From contig CAVVJO010000028.1 of the NCBI GenBank assembly GCA_963748545.1, positions 20,805-84,804 on the forward strand: a stretch of 64,000 bases of DNA, in the 5' to 3' direction. The notes beneath the pieces are model-generated. The model had not been told where the DNA came from, searched no databases, and was given only the letters and a program-made list of their open reading frames with translations. This stretch comes from Roseiarcus sp963748545 (lineage in GTDB: Bacteria; Pseudomonadota; Alphaproteobacteria; Rhizobiales; Beijerinckiaceae). Below are positions 44,842-53,974 of the stretch, piece after piece. The position numbers and the translations under genes were made by a program. Positions within the stretch are counted from its first letter, which is position 1. Each line of letters starts with the position of its first letter.

Positions 44842-46343
44842 TGTCTTGCGCCTGCGATCGTGTCGATGATGGTCTGGCGAGTGATGTCCCGCGCCTCGAT
44901 CTCGCCGACCTTGCGGCGATCCCGCAGCACGGCGATCCGGTCGCTGACCGCGACGAGTTCGTCGAGTTCGGACGAGGCGACGAGCAGCGCCAGTCCCTGA
45001 GCGCAGAGGCGGCGAATCAGCGCGACGATTTCGGCGTGCGCGCCGACGTCGATCCCGCGCGTCGGCTCATCGAGAATGAGAATGCGCGGCTCGGCGGTCA
45101 GCGCGCGCGCCAGCACCACCTTTTGCTGGTTCCCGCCCGACAGTTGGTTGACCGGCTTATCCGCGTCCGGCGTCGCGATCGCCAGCGCCTTGATCATCTC
45201 CTGCGCCAACGCTTCCTGCTGGTCGTGGGAGAGCCGATGGAGCCAGCCTCGCTTGGTCTGCAGGCCGAGAATGATGTTCTCGCGCACGGTGAGCTCGCCG
45301 AAGATGCCCTCGGCCTTGCGATCCTCGGGGCAGAACGCGACGCCGAGGTGCAGCGAACGGCCGGGCGAGGCCGAGGCGATCTGCGCGCCCTCGACGGTCA
45401 GTGTTCCCGAATCGTGCTTGACCGCCCCGAAGATCAGCTTGGCGACCTCGGTGCGTCCAGAGCCGAGGAGACCCGAAAGGCCGACGACTTCGCCCGCGCG
45501 CAGGGACAGGTCGAACGGCGCCATCACCCGGCGCCGGCCTAACCCTTCGGCCACCAGGATCGGCTCGCCTTCCACCGTCGAGGCCGCCCGCGCCGCGTGC
45601 TCCACCGTGTGCTCGAGCTCCCGCCCGAGCATCATCGAGATCATCTTGAGGGCAGGGAGCTCCGCGATCGGAGCGCAGCCGACGAGGCGGCCGTTGCGCA
45701 ACACCGAGATGCGGTCTGCGATCTCGTAAACCTGATCTATGAAATGGGTGATGAAGACGATGGCGATGCCGCGCGCCTTGAGGTCGCGGACGATCTTGAA
45801 CAGCAGCGCCGTCTCGTTGGCGTCGAGGCTCGCGGTCGGCTCGTCGAGCACCAGAACGCGGGTGTCGTCCTCGAGCGCGCGGGCGATCGCCACGAGCTGC
45901 TGGATAGCGACCGAGAACGACCCGAGCGGCCGCTCGACGTCGATTTCTGAGCCGATATTGAGGCGTTTCAGACGCTCGCGCGCGCGCCGCTTGGCCTTGC
46001 CCCATTCGATGAGCCCGAACCGTTTCGGCTGCCGGCCGAGGGTGAGGTTTTTCGTCACCGACATGGTCGGAACGAGGTTGACCTCCTGGTAGACCGTGCC
46101 GATGCCGAGCGCCTGCGCGTCGCCGGTCGAGCTGATGGAAACCGGCCGGCCGTCGATCCGGATCTCGCCCGCATCCCCTTGCACCGCGCCGGTCATGATC
46201 TTGATCAGCGTCGACTTGCCGGCCCCGTTCTCGCCCATGAGCGCGTGGACCTCGCCGGCCTCGACCTGGAAGTCGACGCGGTCGAGCGCCCGGACGCCGG
46301 GAAACGCTTTCGATACGCCAAGCATTTCGATGCGCGCGGTCAC
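44838..46343 (-). CDS. ytfR: Sugar ABC transporter ATP-binding protein, YtfR-like
   Basis: Double ATPase of 501 residues, the same length as E. coli YtfR (500). The first domain has Walker A GENGAGKSTLIK and Walker B VLVLDEPTASLD; its signature is weak (SFSVAIQQ). The second domain has the degenerate Walker A GLLGSGRTEVAK, signature LSGGNQQK and ILILDEPTRGIDV, as usual for this subfamily. I chose the GTG at 46343 because GGAG lies eight bases before it. It energises YtfT/YjfF. Confidence 0.93.
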   Translation of the reverse strand: MTARIEMLGVSKAFPGVRALDRVDFQVEAGEVHALMGENGAGKSTLIKIMTGAVQGDAGEIRIDGRPVSISSTGDAQALGIGTVYQEVNLVPTMSVTKNLTLGRQPKRFGLIEWGKAKRRARERLKRLNIGSEIDVERPLGSFSVAIQQLVAIARALEDDTRVLVLDEPTASLDANETALLFKIVRDLKARGIAIVFITHFIDQVYEIADRISVLRNGRLVGCAPIAELPALKMISMMLGRELEHTVEHAARAASTVEGEPILVAEGLGRRRVMAPFDLSLRAGEVVGLSGLLGSGRTEVAKLIFGAVKHDSGTLTVEGAQIASASPGRSLHLGVAFCPEDRKAEGIFGELTVRENIILGLQTKRGWLHRLSHDQQEALAQEMIKALAIATPDADKPVNQLSGGNQQKVVLARALTAEPRILILDEPTRGIDVGAHAEIVALIRRLCAQGLALLVASSELDELVAVSDRIAVLRDRRKVGEIEARDITRQTIIDTIAGARQ

Positions 46344-46490
46344 GATTTGCGCTCCGACCAACCGATTGTGGATACGATTGCGATTCGCCTGCGCGAGAAG
46401 GTCGCACAAAGCCGAACGCGATGGAAATCGGCGCGCCCCGACGCCATGCGGCGGAGCGCGCCGGTCAAGCCGCTGAACCCGAAGCGGGGA

Positions 46491-47420
46491 TCAGTTGCCG
46501 GCCGTGGCCGCGGTATGCAGATCGGACGGGATCACCACCCACTTCGGCAGCTCTTCGTTCTTGTCCTTGAGGTAGCCGAGAACCACCGGGTAGATGTACT
46601 TGCCGATCGCCGAGCGGAGTTCGACCGACGCATTCGAGTCGCCGGCCGCCAGCGCTTCCTTCATCGCCGGGACGTAGTCGACCGACACCATCAGGAAGTC
46701 CTTGCCGGGCTTGAGGCCGGCTTCCTTCATCGCCTGAATGGCGCCGAGCTGCATGTTGTCGTTGTGCGCGAACACGCCGCAGATGCCCTTCAGGTTGTCG
46801 GTCGACTTGATGAAGGCTTCCATCACCTTCTTGCCGCCGTCGGTGGTGAAATCGCCGCTCTGCGACTTCACGATTTTGATGTTGGGGAACAGCGCGGTGA
46901 CCGCTTCGAAGCCCTTCTTGCGTTCGATCGCGGGCGCCGACCCGACGGTGCCTTGCAGCTCGACAACGTTGCAGGTGCCCTTGCTCGCCTGGGCGAGCCA
47001 GGCCCCGGCCAGTTTCCCTTCGAGGTTGAAGTCGGCGGAGATGCGGGTGACGAACAGGCCCTTGTCGGCCTCGACGTCGCGGTCGGCCAGGAACACCGGG
47101 ATGCCCGCCTTCTTGGCTTCCTCGAGAACCTGCGTCCACCCCGTGGTGACCACCGGCGCAATGATGATGGCGTCGACCTTCTGGGCGATGAACGCCCGGA
47201 CCGCCTTCAACTGGTCCTCTTCCTTGCCCTGCGCGTCGGCAAACTTGAGGTCAATCCCCTCTTTCTTCGCTTCCTCCTGCATGTCCTTGGAGAATGCGGG
47301 CCGCCAGTCGCCCTCGTCGCCCACCTGAGAGAATCCGATGGTGACGGCGAATGCCGACGATCCGGCCATAATCAGCGCCGCGCCGAGCGCGGCCCCGCCC
47401 AGCCATTTCATAAGCTGCAT
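46491..47420 (-). CDS. ytfQ: Galactofuranose-type ABC substrate-binding protein
   Basis: Periplasmic binding protein of 309 residues closely resembling E. coli YtfQ, which binds furanose sugars. After the signal peptide (LGGAALGAALIMAGSSAFA) it reads VTIGFSQVGDEGDWRPAF; other matching blocks are DAIIIAPVVTTGWTQVLEEA, KGTCNVVELQGTVGSAPAI and IKIVKSQSGDFT. It is the first gene of the operon ytfQ-ytfR-ytfT-yjfF-gntR. The ligand is assigned by similarity. Confidence 0.92.
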   Translation of the reverse strand: MQLMKWLGGAALGAALIMAGSSAFAVTIGFSQVGDEGDWRPAFSKDMQEEAKKEGIDLKFADAQGKEEDQLKAVRAFIAQKVDAIIIAPVVTTGWTQVLEEAKKAGIPVFLADRDVEADKGLFVTRISADFNLEGKLAGAWLAQASKGTCNVVELQGTVGSAPAIERKKGFEAVTALFPNIKIVKSQSGDFTTDGGKKVMEAFIKSTDNLKGICGVFAHNDNMQLGAIQAMKEAGLKPGKDFLMVSVDYVPAMKEALAAGDSNASVELRSAIGKYIYPVVLGYLKDKNEELPKWVVIPSDLHTAATAGN

Positions 47421-47518
47421 AGTATACTCCTCCCGTGATCATCACGCTCTTGGCGCCTCGGCTGTCGGACGCATTTTCGATTGGCGATGGCCACTACGCA
47501 TCCGGCCGCCGACCGCCA

Positions 47519-47531
47519 ATTATCATACAAT
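47519..47531 (-). promoter_or_regulatory. Candidate FCD-regulator operator before ytfQ
   Basis: ATTGTATGATAAT (read on the minus strand) lies about 100 bases before the ytfQ start. It fits the FadR-family pattern T-N-G-T-N3-A-N2-A. The regulator gene at 41998-42825 is last in this operon, so autoregulated repression is likely. Confidence 0.5.
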
Positions 47532-47640
47532 AGGACTTATCCGCGAGGCGGTCAAACGCCGGCGCGTCAATTCCGCTTTCGGCCCCCCCGACATTAGTCT
47601 GATGACAACGCTCGCCGCGGCCTTCAGTAGCCCGCGCCCG

Positions 47641-48213
47641 CTACAGATCCTCGATCTCTCGCCGCGCCCGCTCGAGAACGTCGCGCAGGCGACCCGCCTG
47701 TTTGGCGTCGAGCGCGCCTTTGCGCATCTTGGAGAAGAGCGCGCCGCGGAGGTCGCGGATCGCCTCGCCGATCGCCTGGTCGCCGATCGGCGCAGCCGCT
47801 TCCTCGAGTTGCGTCTTGATCGCGTCGAGCTCCGCGCCCTGCTCGGAAAGCCAGGCTTTGCCGGCTTCGGTGATGGCGAAGCGCCGGCGGGGGCCATGAG
47901 CGGTCGAGCTGACCAGGCCCGCCTCGGAAAGCTGCTGGAGAATCGGGTAGATCGAGCCGGGGCTCGGGCTGTAGGAGCCCTGGAAGCGCGCGCGTAAACC
48001 CCGGATGATGTCGTAGCCGTGACGCGGCTCCTCGGCGATGAGGCCGAGCACAAGCAGACGCAGCGCGCCCGAATCGAACATCCGCGATCCGCGCCAGCGT
48101 CCGAACGGACCGCCGCGATGACGGCCGAACAGACCGCGAAAAGCGGCCTGGGGTCCGCATTCGCGGGCGGCGTCGTCATCGCCCGGCGGCGAGGGACGGA
48201 ACGGCGGCGACAT
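47641..48213 (-). CDS. PadR family transcriptional regulator
   Basis: Winged-helix regulator of 190 residues. The PadR core is LRLLVLGLIAEEPRHGYDII, SYSPSPGSIYPILQQLSEAG and GPRRRFAITEAGKAWL; the C-terminal helix (ALFSKMRKGALDAKQAGRLR) dimerises. About 40 Gly/Arg-rich residues precede the core, so a later start (MFDSGALRLL) is possible. No target gene is evident next to it. Confidence 0.88.
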   Translation of the reverse strand: MSPPFRPSPPGDDDAARECGPQAAFRGLFGRHRGGPFGRWRGSRMFDSGALRLLVLGLIAEEPRHGYDIIRGLRARFQGSYSPSPGSIYPILQQLSEAGLVSSTAHGPRRRFAITEAGKAWLSEQGAELDAIKTQLEEAAAPIGDQAIGEAIRDLRGALFSKMRKGALDAKQAGRLRDVLERARREIEDL

Positions 48214-48348
48214 GGATCGAATCCTTCACGAGCAGCGCGGCCGGCTCATGCTAGCGAGTCGGCCACGCTGCGGCAAAGCTGTTTCCTTCGGCCGCTTTGC
48301 GAACCTCGCCCCGCCGAGCAAGGGCGCGCGCAAAGCCGCGGAAAGACG

Positions 48349-48786
48349 TCACGCGATCGCCTGGATCTCCGCCCGGCAGGTCGAGGCGAAGGCGTCGATG
48401 ACGTTGGCCTCCTCGCTGTCCATCATCGCCCGCACTTCGGCGTCGTTGCGCCGGGGTCCCATGGACAAGTCGACGACGAACTTCAGCGCCTGCTCCGCGG
48501 CTTCGATCACCGGCCCGGACCCCATCAGCCCGATGCGGCCCCGCAGCGCGAAGGCGCTCGCCGTGCGGTCGAAATCGACGGTTTCCGAGCGGATCCCGGC
48601 GGCGTAGAGCGCCGCAAGTTCATCCATGTAGCGCCCATAGAGGTCCTGCCGCGCGCCGCGCTCGGCGGCGAGGCGGGCGGTTCGGGCCTGCGTGGCCGTG
48701 GTGAGCCAAGTGGTTGCGAGCGAAGTCCCGCCGCCGATGACGGCGCCGGCGAGGCCCGCAAGCGTGGAAAGCGTGGCCGAGTCCAT
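48349..48786 (-). CDS. Hypothetical membrane-anchored protein
   Basis: Protein of 145 residues with one N-terminal membrane helix (LAGLAGAVIGGGTSLATTWL) followed by a soluble helical domain. GGGA six bases before the ATG at 48786 decides the start over the ATG at 48792. The cytoplasmic part shows ARQDLYGRYMDELAALYAAG and SEEANVIDAFASTCRAEI. No family recognised. It follows the flavin monooxygenase gene by 35 bases on the same strand. Confidence 0.62.
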   Translation of the reverse strand: MDSATLSTLAGLAGAVIGGGTSLATTWLTTATQARTARLAAERGARQDLYGRYMDELAALYAAGIRSETVDFDRTASAFALRGRIGLMGSGPVIEAAEQALKFVVDLSMGPRRNDAEVRAMMDSEEANVIDAFASTCRAEIQAIA

Positions 48787-48821
48787 GAACATTCCCTTTA
48801 CGACGAACGCGGAGATTTCGG

Positions 48822-50045
48822 TCACGTCGTGAGGGAGCCCACGCGATTTCGCAAGCGCTTCCGCGTGGTTTCCAGCGCGTCGAACGCGTGTATCCAGCCG
48901 AACCGCTCGGGAAAGCGCGAAATCACGGAGTCGCGCACCGCTGCGCTCGGACCAGCGGGCAGATGGAGCGCATGATTGCCGGTCCATGACGCCCTCTGGA
49001 TCATGCGCGTCCGCGCCCGACGCAGCGTTTCGTACGCCTCGAAGGCGCCGGCGATGTCGTCACGCCCGGCGGCGAGGACCTCGGCGAGGGTGACCGCGTC
49101 CTCGATGGTCGCGTTCGCTCCCTGCCCATGATGCGGCAGCATGGCGTGCGCGGCGTCGCCGATGAGCGCGACCCGGCCCCGCCGCCAGCGCCGCAGCGGC
49201 CTCGCGACGAACAGCCCCCAGCGGTGCGCGTGGCGCACGGCCCCAATCATCTCGGCAACCGCCGGATGCCAGCCCTCGAACAGAGCGAGCGCCTCGACGT
49301 CGTTCGATTCCGTCAGGCCTTTTTCCGGGTGCGCCCAGTCGCGAGGCTCCTCGACGACGGCGAGAAAATTGACGTGTCCGCCGTCCGCCCCGATCGCGTA
49401 GTGAAGGAGATGCGCCGACGGACCCATCCAGAACTGGATCGCCTGGGGGTCCGGCAGGGACGGCAGACGGTCGACCGGCACGATGCCGCGAAAGCCGCTG
49501 GTTCGCGAATAGAGAAGCCCGTCGTCGCCGGCGACAAAGCGCCGCGCCACGGAGCGCACGCCGTCGGCGGCGATGACCACGTCGGCGTCGACCGTTCCGC
49601 CGTCTGCGAAGCTCAGGGTGACGACGTCGTCGCGCTCCGCGAGCCCGACAAGCCTCCGCCCGAGATGCAGCCGGTCGCTCGGGACGGCCGCGCTGAGCGC
49701 CTGCTGCAAGTCGGCGCGATGGACGCCGCAATAGGGCGCGCCGAACCGAGCCCGATAGGCGCCGCCCTTTCGAACGGGATGCGCCGCAATTCGCCCGCCG
49801 GTCCGGCCATCGCGATAAATGAGCTCGGTCGGTTCGGTCGAGGCCTCCACGACCGGATCGAGAACGCCGAGCCGCCTGAGCTCCCGCGTCGCATTGGCCG
49901 AGAGCGCCACCGCCGCGCCGATCTCGGCCAGCGCCTGGGCCTGCTCGTAAAGCTCGGCCGAAAGGCCGCGCTGGCGCAGGGCCGTCGACAGGGTGAGGCC
50001 GCCGATTCCGGCGCCGACGATCGCGATCCGGGGCTCTTTGTCCAT
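48822..50045 (-). CDS. FAD-dependent aromatic monooxygenase
   Basis: Flavoprotein of 407 residues of the salicylate hydroxylase group (class A flavin monooxygenase), hydroxylating an aromatic ring with NADH or NADPH and oxygen. The FAD fingerprint is IAIVGAGIGGLTLSTALRQR at the N-terminus; the DG motif is VVIAADGVRS, and the second FAD motif is VALIGDAAHAMLPHHGQG. ATG at 50045 fits the Rossmann start. Substrate unknown. Confidence 0.92.
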   Translation of the reverse strand: MDKEPRIAIVGAGIGGLTLSTALRQRGLSAELYEQAQALAEIGAAVALSANATRELRRLGVLDPVVEASTEPTELIYRDGRTGGRIAAHPVRKGGAYRARFGAPYCGVHRADLQQALSAAVPSDRLHLGRRLVGLAERDDVVTLSFADGGTVDADVVIAADGVRSVARRFVAGDDGLLYSRTSGFRGIVPVDRLPSLPDPQAIQFWMGPSAHLLHYAIGADGGHVNFLAVVEEPRDWAHPEKGLTESNDVEALALFEGWHPAVAEMIGAVRHAHRWGLFVARPLRRWRRGRVALIGDAAHAMLPHHGQGANATIEDAVTLAEVLAAGRDDIAGAFEAYETLRRARTRMIQRASWTGNHALHLPAGPSAAVRDSVISRFPERFGWIHAFDALETTRKRLRNRVGSLTT

Positions 50046-50239
50046 CGAACGCTCGCGGGGGGAAGGAGGACCCGGAGAAAGTGTCCGACAGCAGCGAGAT
50101 CTTGTCAAAATGCGGCGGGTCCAAAATGCGGCGCGTCAAAGACGCAGCCCGCCCCGGACCCTCCCCAATTTCGACGATCCGTTTTGCCAGCCTAAGGGCC
50201 GGCGCCGGCGCCAAGAGCCGGTCCTCAAGGAGGAAACCG

Positions 50240-50581
50240 ATGACGAAGTTCATGGTGCTGTACATGGCCAATCCGGCCGATTTCGAGAGAATGATGCGCG
50301 AGTCCACGCCTGAGCAGCAGCAGAAGGGCATGGAGGCGTGGCGGAACTGGATGACCAAGCATCAGGCGTCGCTGGTCGACGGCGGAGCGCCGCTCGGCAA
50401 GACCAAGCGGGTCGACGCCAAGGGAACGTCCGACATGAGGAACGGCATCGGCGGCTACTCGGTTGTGGAGGCCGAGTTGGCCGACGCGGCGGCGAAAATG
50501 TTCGGGAACGACCACCCGCATCTCCAGATGCCCGGAACCTGGATCGAGATCGTCGAGATCCGGCAGATTCCCGGGATGTAG
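50240..50581 (+). CDS. YCII-related protein
   Basis: Small ferredoxin-like-fold protein of 113 residues from the YCII family. MTKFMVLYMANPADFERMM is the usual start; the middle has KHQASLVDGGAPLGKTKRV and the end IEIVEIRQIP. The ribosome site AAGGAGG is strong. Some relatives are dehalogenases or lactone enzymes, but no catalytic role can be asserted here. Confidence 0.85.
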   Translation: MTKFMVLYMANPADFERMMRESTPEQQQKGMEAWRNWMTKHQASLVDGGAPLGKTKRVDAKGTSDMRNGIGGYSVVEAELADAAAKMFGNDHPHLQMPGTWIEIVEIRQIPGM

Positions 50582-50620
50582 GCGATCGCGGCCTTTGGCG
50601 TCAGCGTCGACGCGCGGGTC

Positions 50621-50646
50621 CCTTCTCCCCGCTCGCGGGGAGAAGG
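50621..50646. repeat. Palindromic intergenic repeat
   Basis: Perfect 12-pair palindrome CCTTCTCCCCGC-TC-GCGGGGAGAAGG followed by TTAGGATGAGGGG. This is the dispersed intergenic element seen in many Hyphomicrobiales genomes. Lying between two convergent genes, it could also stop transcription in both directions. Confidence 0.75.
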
Positions 50647-50687
50647 TTAGGATGAGGGGCGGGGCAAGGGGGCGTTTGCGAGCTCGT

Positions 50688-52106
50688 CTACTCCGCCGCG
50701 TGCTCGCTTGGCGCAGGCAGGCTCGCCTCGATCCATGCGCGCAAGTCCGCCTCCGCCCGCGCCGACAGCGCGCGCTTGCGCGCCACGCCGCGCTCCGGCC
50801 CGCTCAGGCGCTTGCCGGCGGCGTCGACCCGCGGCTCGACGATCGGCGGGAACAGGCCGAAATTGACGTTCATCGGCTGGAACGAGCGCGGGCCCGCGTC
50901 GATCGCCTCGATGTGGCCGCCGGTGATGTGGTTGAGGAGCGCGCCGATCGCGGTGGTCGCGGGCGGCGGCGCCAGCGCGCGGCCCAACCGCTCCGCCGCG
51001 GCGAGACGCCCGGCGATCAGGCCGACCGCGGCGCTCTCGACATAGCCCTCGCAGCCGGTGATCTGGCCCGCGAAGCGGAGCCGCGGCTCGGCCTTGAGCC
51101 GGAGGCGCGCGTCGAGGAGTTTTGGCGCGTTGAGGTAGGTGTTGCGGTGGATGCCGCCGAGCCGCGCGAATTCGGCGCGCTCGAGACCGGGGATCATGCG
51201 GAAGATGCGGGCCTGCTCGCCGTACTTCATCTTGGTCTGGAAGCCGACGATGTTGAACAGCGAGCCCAGCGCATTGTCCTGGCGGAGCTGGACGACCGCG
51301 TGCGGCTTGATCGTGGGCTGATGGGCGTTGGTCAGTCCGACCGGCTTCATCGGCCCGTGGCGCAAGGTCTCGCGGCCGCGCTCGGCCATCACCTCGATCG
51401 GCAGGCAGCCGTCGAAATAGGGCGTGCCCTCGAACTCGCGGAACTCGGTCTTCTCCGCCGCCAGGAGCGCGTCGACGAAAGCGTCGTACTGGTCGCGCGT
51501 CATCGGGCAGTTGACGTAGGCCGCGGCGCCCTCGCCGCTCGGGCCCTCCTTGTCGTAGCGCGACTGCATCCAGGCGACGTCCATATCGATCGAGTCGCGG
51601 TGGACGATCGGGGCGATGGCGTCGAAGAACGCGAGCGCGCCCTCGCCGGTCAGCCCGGCGATCGCGCCGGCGAGCGCCGCGGAGGTCAGCGGCCCGGTGG
51701 CGATGACGACATTGTCCCACTCGGCGGGCGGGAGGCCGGCGATCTCGCCGCGCTCGAGCGTGACCAGCGGATGGGCGAGGACCTTCTCTTCCACGGCGAC
51801 CGAAAACCCGTCGCGGTCGACCGCGAGCGCGCCCCCCGCCGGGACCTGGTGAGCGTCGGCTGAGGCCATGATGATCGATCGAAGCGCGCGCATCTCGCGA
51901 TGGATCACGCCGACCGCGTTGGTTGCGGCGTCGTCCGAGCGGAACGAGTTCGAGCACACGAGTTCGGCGAGGCGGCTCGTGCGGTGGGCGGCGGTCGCGG
52001 TCAGCGGGCGCATTTCGTGCAGCACGACCGGCACGCCGGCCTCGGCCGCCTGCCAGGCCGCCTCGGACCCGGCGAGCCCGCCGCCGATGACATGAATGGG
52101 ACGCAT
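50688..52106 (-). CDS. trmFO: Folate/FAD-dependent tRNA (uracil-54) methyltransferase
   Basis: Enzyme of 472 residues that makes ribothymidine at tRNA position 54, taking carbon from methylenetetrahydrofolate and electrons from FADH2. The FAD fingerprint is IHVIGGGLAGSEAAWQAAE; other TrmFO marks are SRLAELVCSNSFRSDD, YVNCPMTRDQYDAF with the catalytic Cys, GCLPIEVMAERGRETLRHGP and GFQTKMKYGEQ. Length is typical. Monocistronic. Confidence 0.95.
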   Translation of the reverse strand: MRPIHVIGGGLAGSEAAWQAAEAGVPVVLHEMRPLTATAAHRTSRLAELVCSNSFRSDDAATNAVGVIHREMRALRSIIMASADAHQVPAGGALAVDRDGFSVAVEEKVLAHPLVTLERGEIAGLPPAEWDNVVIATGPLTSAALAGAIAGLTGEGALAFFDAIAPIVHRDSIDMDVAWMQSRYDKEGPSGEGAAAYVNCPMTRDQYDAFVDALLAAEKTEFREFEGTPYFDGCLPIEVMAERGRETLRHGPMKPVGLTNAHQPTIKPHAVVQLRQDNALGSLFNIVGFQTKMKYGEQARIFRMIPGLERAEFARLGGIHRNTYLNAPKLLDARLRLKAEPRLRFAGQITGCEGYVESAAVGLIAGRLAAAERLGRALAPPPATTAIGALLNHITGGHIEAIDAGPRSFQPMNVNFGLFPPIVEPRVDAAGKRLSGPERGVARKRALSARAEADLRAWIEASLPAPSEHAAE

Positions 52107-52362
52107 GGACGCGTCCCTTGGCCGAGCCCGGCCGATGCGTCAACTGGATCCGGGCGAGAAAACCGCGCGAAAGTAAAGAACCGACCCTGATGACCTCTCA
52201 TCTTGCACGCGGTCTAGCAAAGTTTACAATGTTGGTGATCGCACGGGTTATTATTTACGACCCATCGTTGACGCAGCGCTCTATAGCTTCTACGATGGTG
52301 AGGCGGCAATTATAGATCGCGTTTTATTTCGTGTTTTGGGCGGGGGCGTCAAGGAGACCGCT

Positions 52363-53034
52363 ATGCGGCTGATTTCGATAATTTTTACGAGTTTGATCGG
52401 GTTTATGACGCCGGGTTTGGCGTTGGGCGACACCTACGAGACGGCCAATTTCGGCTTCGGCATATTCGGCGGCGACGCAAACCAGTCTTCGCCTTTTGCT
52501 GGAGTCGTCGCTTCCTGGCCTTCCGGCGGCGCGTTCACCGGCAGCCTCGTCATCGACGACAATCTCCTGCCCGGACCGACCTCCGGCTACGTGAACGTCT
52601 TCTTTTACCAGTATCCCGATATCGCATGGATACCGCCCGCCACGGCGCTCAATATCCCGCTGGGCTCTCTTCCGCCATTCACGCTGGCCGATGCGGTCGG
52701 AACCGGCTTTGCGCAGGAAGCGGCGGCGCAATTCTACAATGGCCAGTTCGCCGGCCTGTTTTACATCTCCGACTTCACCTATGGCGGAAGCCCGTTCGAG
52801 CTGCAGATCCAGGGCGGCTCCCTGTCGATCTATCAGCTCGTCGGCGGCGTCCCCACCGGGTCGAGCCTCGCCAACGGCTACGTCGATTGGGGGCTTTCGA
52901 ACCGTGCGCCTTATACGCCGCCGACCCCGACCGTTCCCGAACCCTCGACCTGGGTCCTGCTGACGATCGGGCTCGCGGCGACCGGCGCCGTTCGGGCGCT
53001 GCGGCGGACGCGGGCGCGGCCCGGAGCGGCATAG
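52363..53034 (+). CDS. PEP-CTERM exported protein
   Basis: Exported protein of 223 residues. A signal peptide (MRLISIIFTSLIGFMTPGLALG) is followed by a Gly/aromatic-rich beta domain, and the protein ends with the PEP-CTERM sorting signal VPEPSTWVLLTIGLAATGA plus basic RALRRTRAR. Such proteins are processed by exosortase EpsH/XrtA and tied to exopolysaccharide or biofilm; no exosortase gene is in the window. AAGGAG precedes the ATG. The sequence between this gene and trmFO is unusually AT-rich. Confidence 0.88.
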   Translation: MRLISIIFTSLIGFMTPGLALGDTYETANFGFGIFGGDANQSSPFAGVVASWPSGGAFTGSLVIDDNLLPGPTSGYVNVFFYQYPDIAWIPPATALNIPLGSLPPFTLADAVGTGFAQEAAAQFYNGQFAGLFYISDFTYGGSPFELQIQGGSLSIYQLVGGVPTGSSLANGYVDWGLSNRAPYTPPTPTVPEPSTWVLLTIGLAATGAVRALRRTRARPGAA

Positions 53035-53201
53035 AGGCGCATCCGAGACGCGACGCCCGCGCCCCGTCGAGCCGCCTCCCGGCGCGAAGCTCTTCGCGAC
53101 CGGCTCTGCTGACGCAAGGCGTCGTCCGCGCTACGCTTGCTTAGCCGTGCGGCGTTGTCGCGCGCTGCGGCATGAGGGCGGCGACGACGAAGGGGCAGGA
53201 A

Positions 53202-53711
53202 ATGGTCGAATTCCCGGTGAATCCCACGCGCTTCGATCCTTACAAGAACTTCAAGTTTCGGCTGAAGTGGGACGGCAAATATGTCGCCGGCGTCTCCAAG
53301 GTGTCGGGGCTCAAGCGGACGACGGAGGTCGTCGAGCATCGCGAAGGCGGCGACCCGTCCACGTCGCGCAAGTCGCCCGGCCGGACGCGCTACGAGCCGA
53401 TCACGCTGGAACGCGGCCTGACCCAGGACCACGATTTTGAGCAGTGGGCCAACCAGGTGTGGAAGCTCGGCGCGGGGCTCGGCGACGAGGTCGCGCTGGC
53501 CGATTTCCGCAAGGACGTCACGCTCGAATTCTACAACGAGGCGGGCCAACTCGTGCTCGCCTACGTCATCTACCGCTGCTGGCCGTCGCAATACGAAGCC
53601 CTGCCGGATCTCGACGCCGGCGCCAACGCCGTCGCGATCGAGCATATCGTGCTCGAGAACGAAGGCTGGGAGCGCGACGCGAGCGTCGTGGAGCCGAAGG
53701 AGCCGGGGTAA
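53202..53711 (+). CDS. Phage tail tube protein (gp19/TIGR02241 type)
   Basis: Protein of 169 residues of the T4 gp19-like tail tube family, also the inner-tube subunit of contractile injection systems. Typical segments are DPYKNFKFRLKWDGKYVAGV, SKVSGLKRTTEVVEHREGGD and QVWKLGAGLGDEVALADFRK. ATG at 53202 follows GGGGCAGGAA; another at 53172 is possible. No sheath, baseplate or spike gene is nearby in the window, so it may be the start of a locus that has been cut off. A short copy of its middle part lies at 53867-53974. Confidence 0.86.
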   Translation: MVEFPVNPTRFDPYKNFKFRLKWDGKYVAGVSKVSGLKRTTEVVEHREGGDPSTSRKSPGRTRYEPITLERGLTQDHDFEQWANQVWKLGAGLGDEVALADFRKDVTLEFYNEAGQLVLAYVIYRCWPSQYEALPDLDAGANAVAIEHIVLENEGWERDASVVEPKEPG

Positions 53712-53724
53712 TCTGCCTCGACAC

Positions 53725-53772
53725 CAGCCCTCGTCCTGAGGAGCCCTCGAAGCGGGCGTCTCGAAGGACGCT
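53725..53772. repeat. Dispersed palindromic repeat
   Basis: CGTCCT (53732-53737) pairs with AGGACG (53765-53770); between them GAG and CTC segments give an inner stem. The consensus GTCCTGAGGAGCC...CGTCTCGAAGGACG is a known intergenic repeat type of Hyphomicrobiales. It follows the tail tube gene and is the last clearly alphaproteobacterial sequence. Confidence 0.65.
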
Positions 53773-53866
53773 TCAGAGCGCGCAGCGGACAGCGGCGGTT
53801 GGCGGATTCACGAAACCGTCGCCGGACCCGGGCGGCTATCCGTCCTCATCACACAAAATCACCTAG

Positions 53867-53974
53867 GCAGACGCCTTCGAGGCAATCACGCTCCAACTGT
53901 GGAAACTTGGCTCAGGCCTTGGCAGCGAGGTCGCGCTCGCCGATTTCTACTCTAACGGTCGGTCCCAAACTTAG
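53867..53974 (+). pseudogene. Tail tube protein fragment
   Basis: Thirty-five codons translate to DAFEAITLQLWKLGSGLG and then SEVALADF, matching HDFEQWANQVWKLGAGLG DEVALADF of the gene at 53202. A stop codon lies directly before it and the match ends after ADF; YSNGRSQT and a stop follow. It is a remnant of a second tail tube gene or a scrap joined during assembly. Nucleotide differences show it is not a simple recent copy. Confidence 0.65.
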
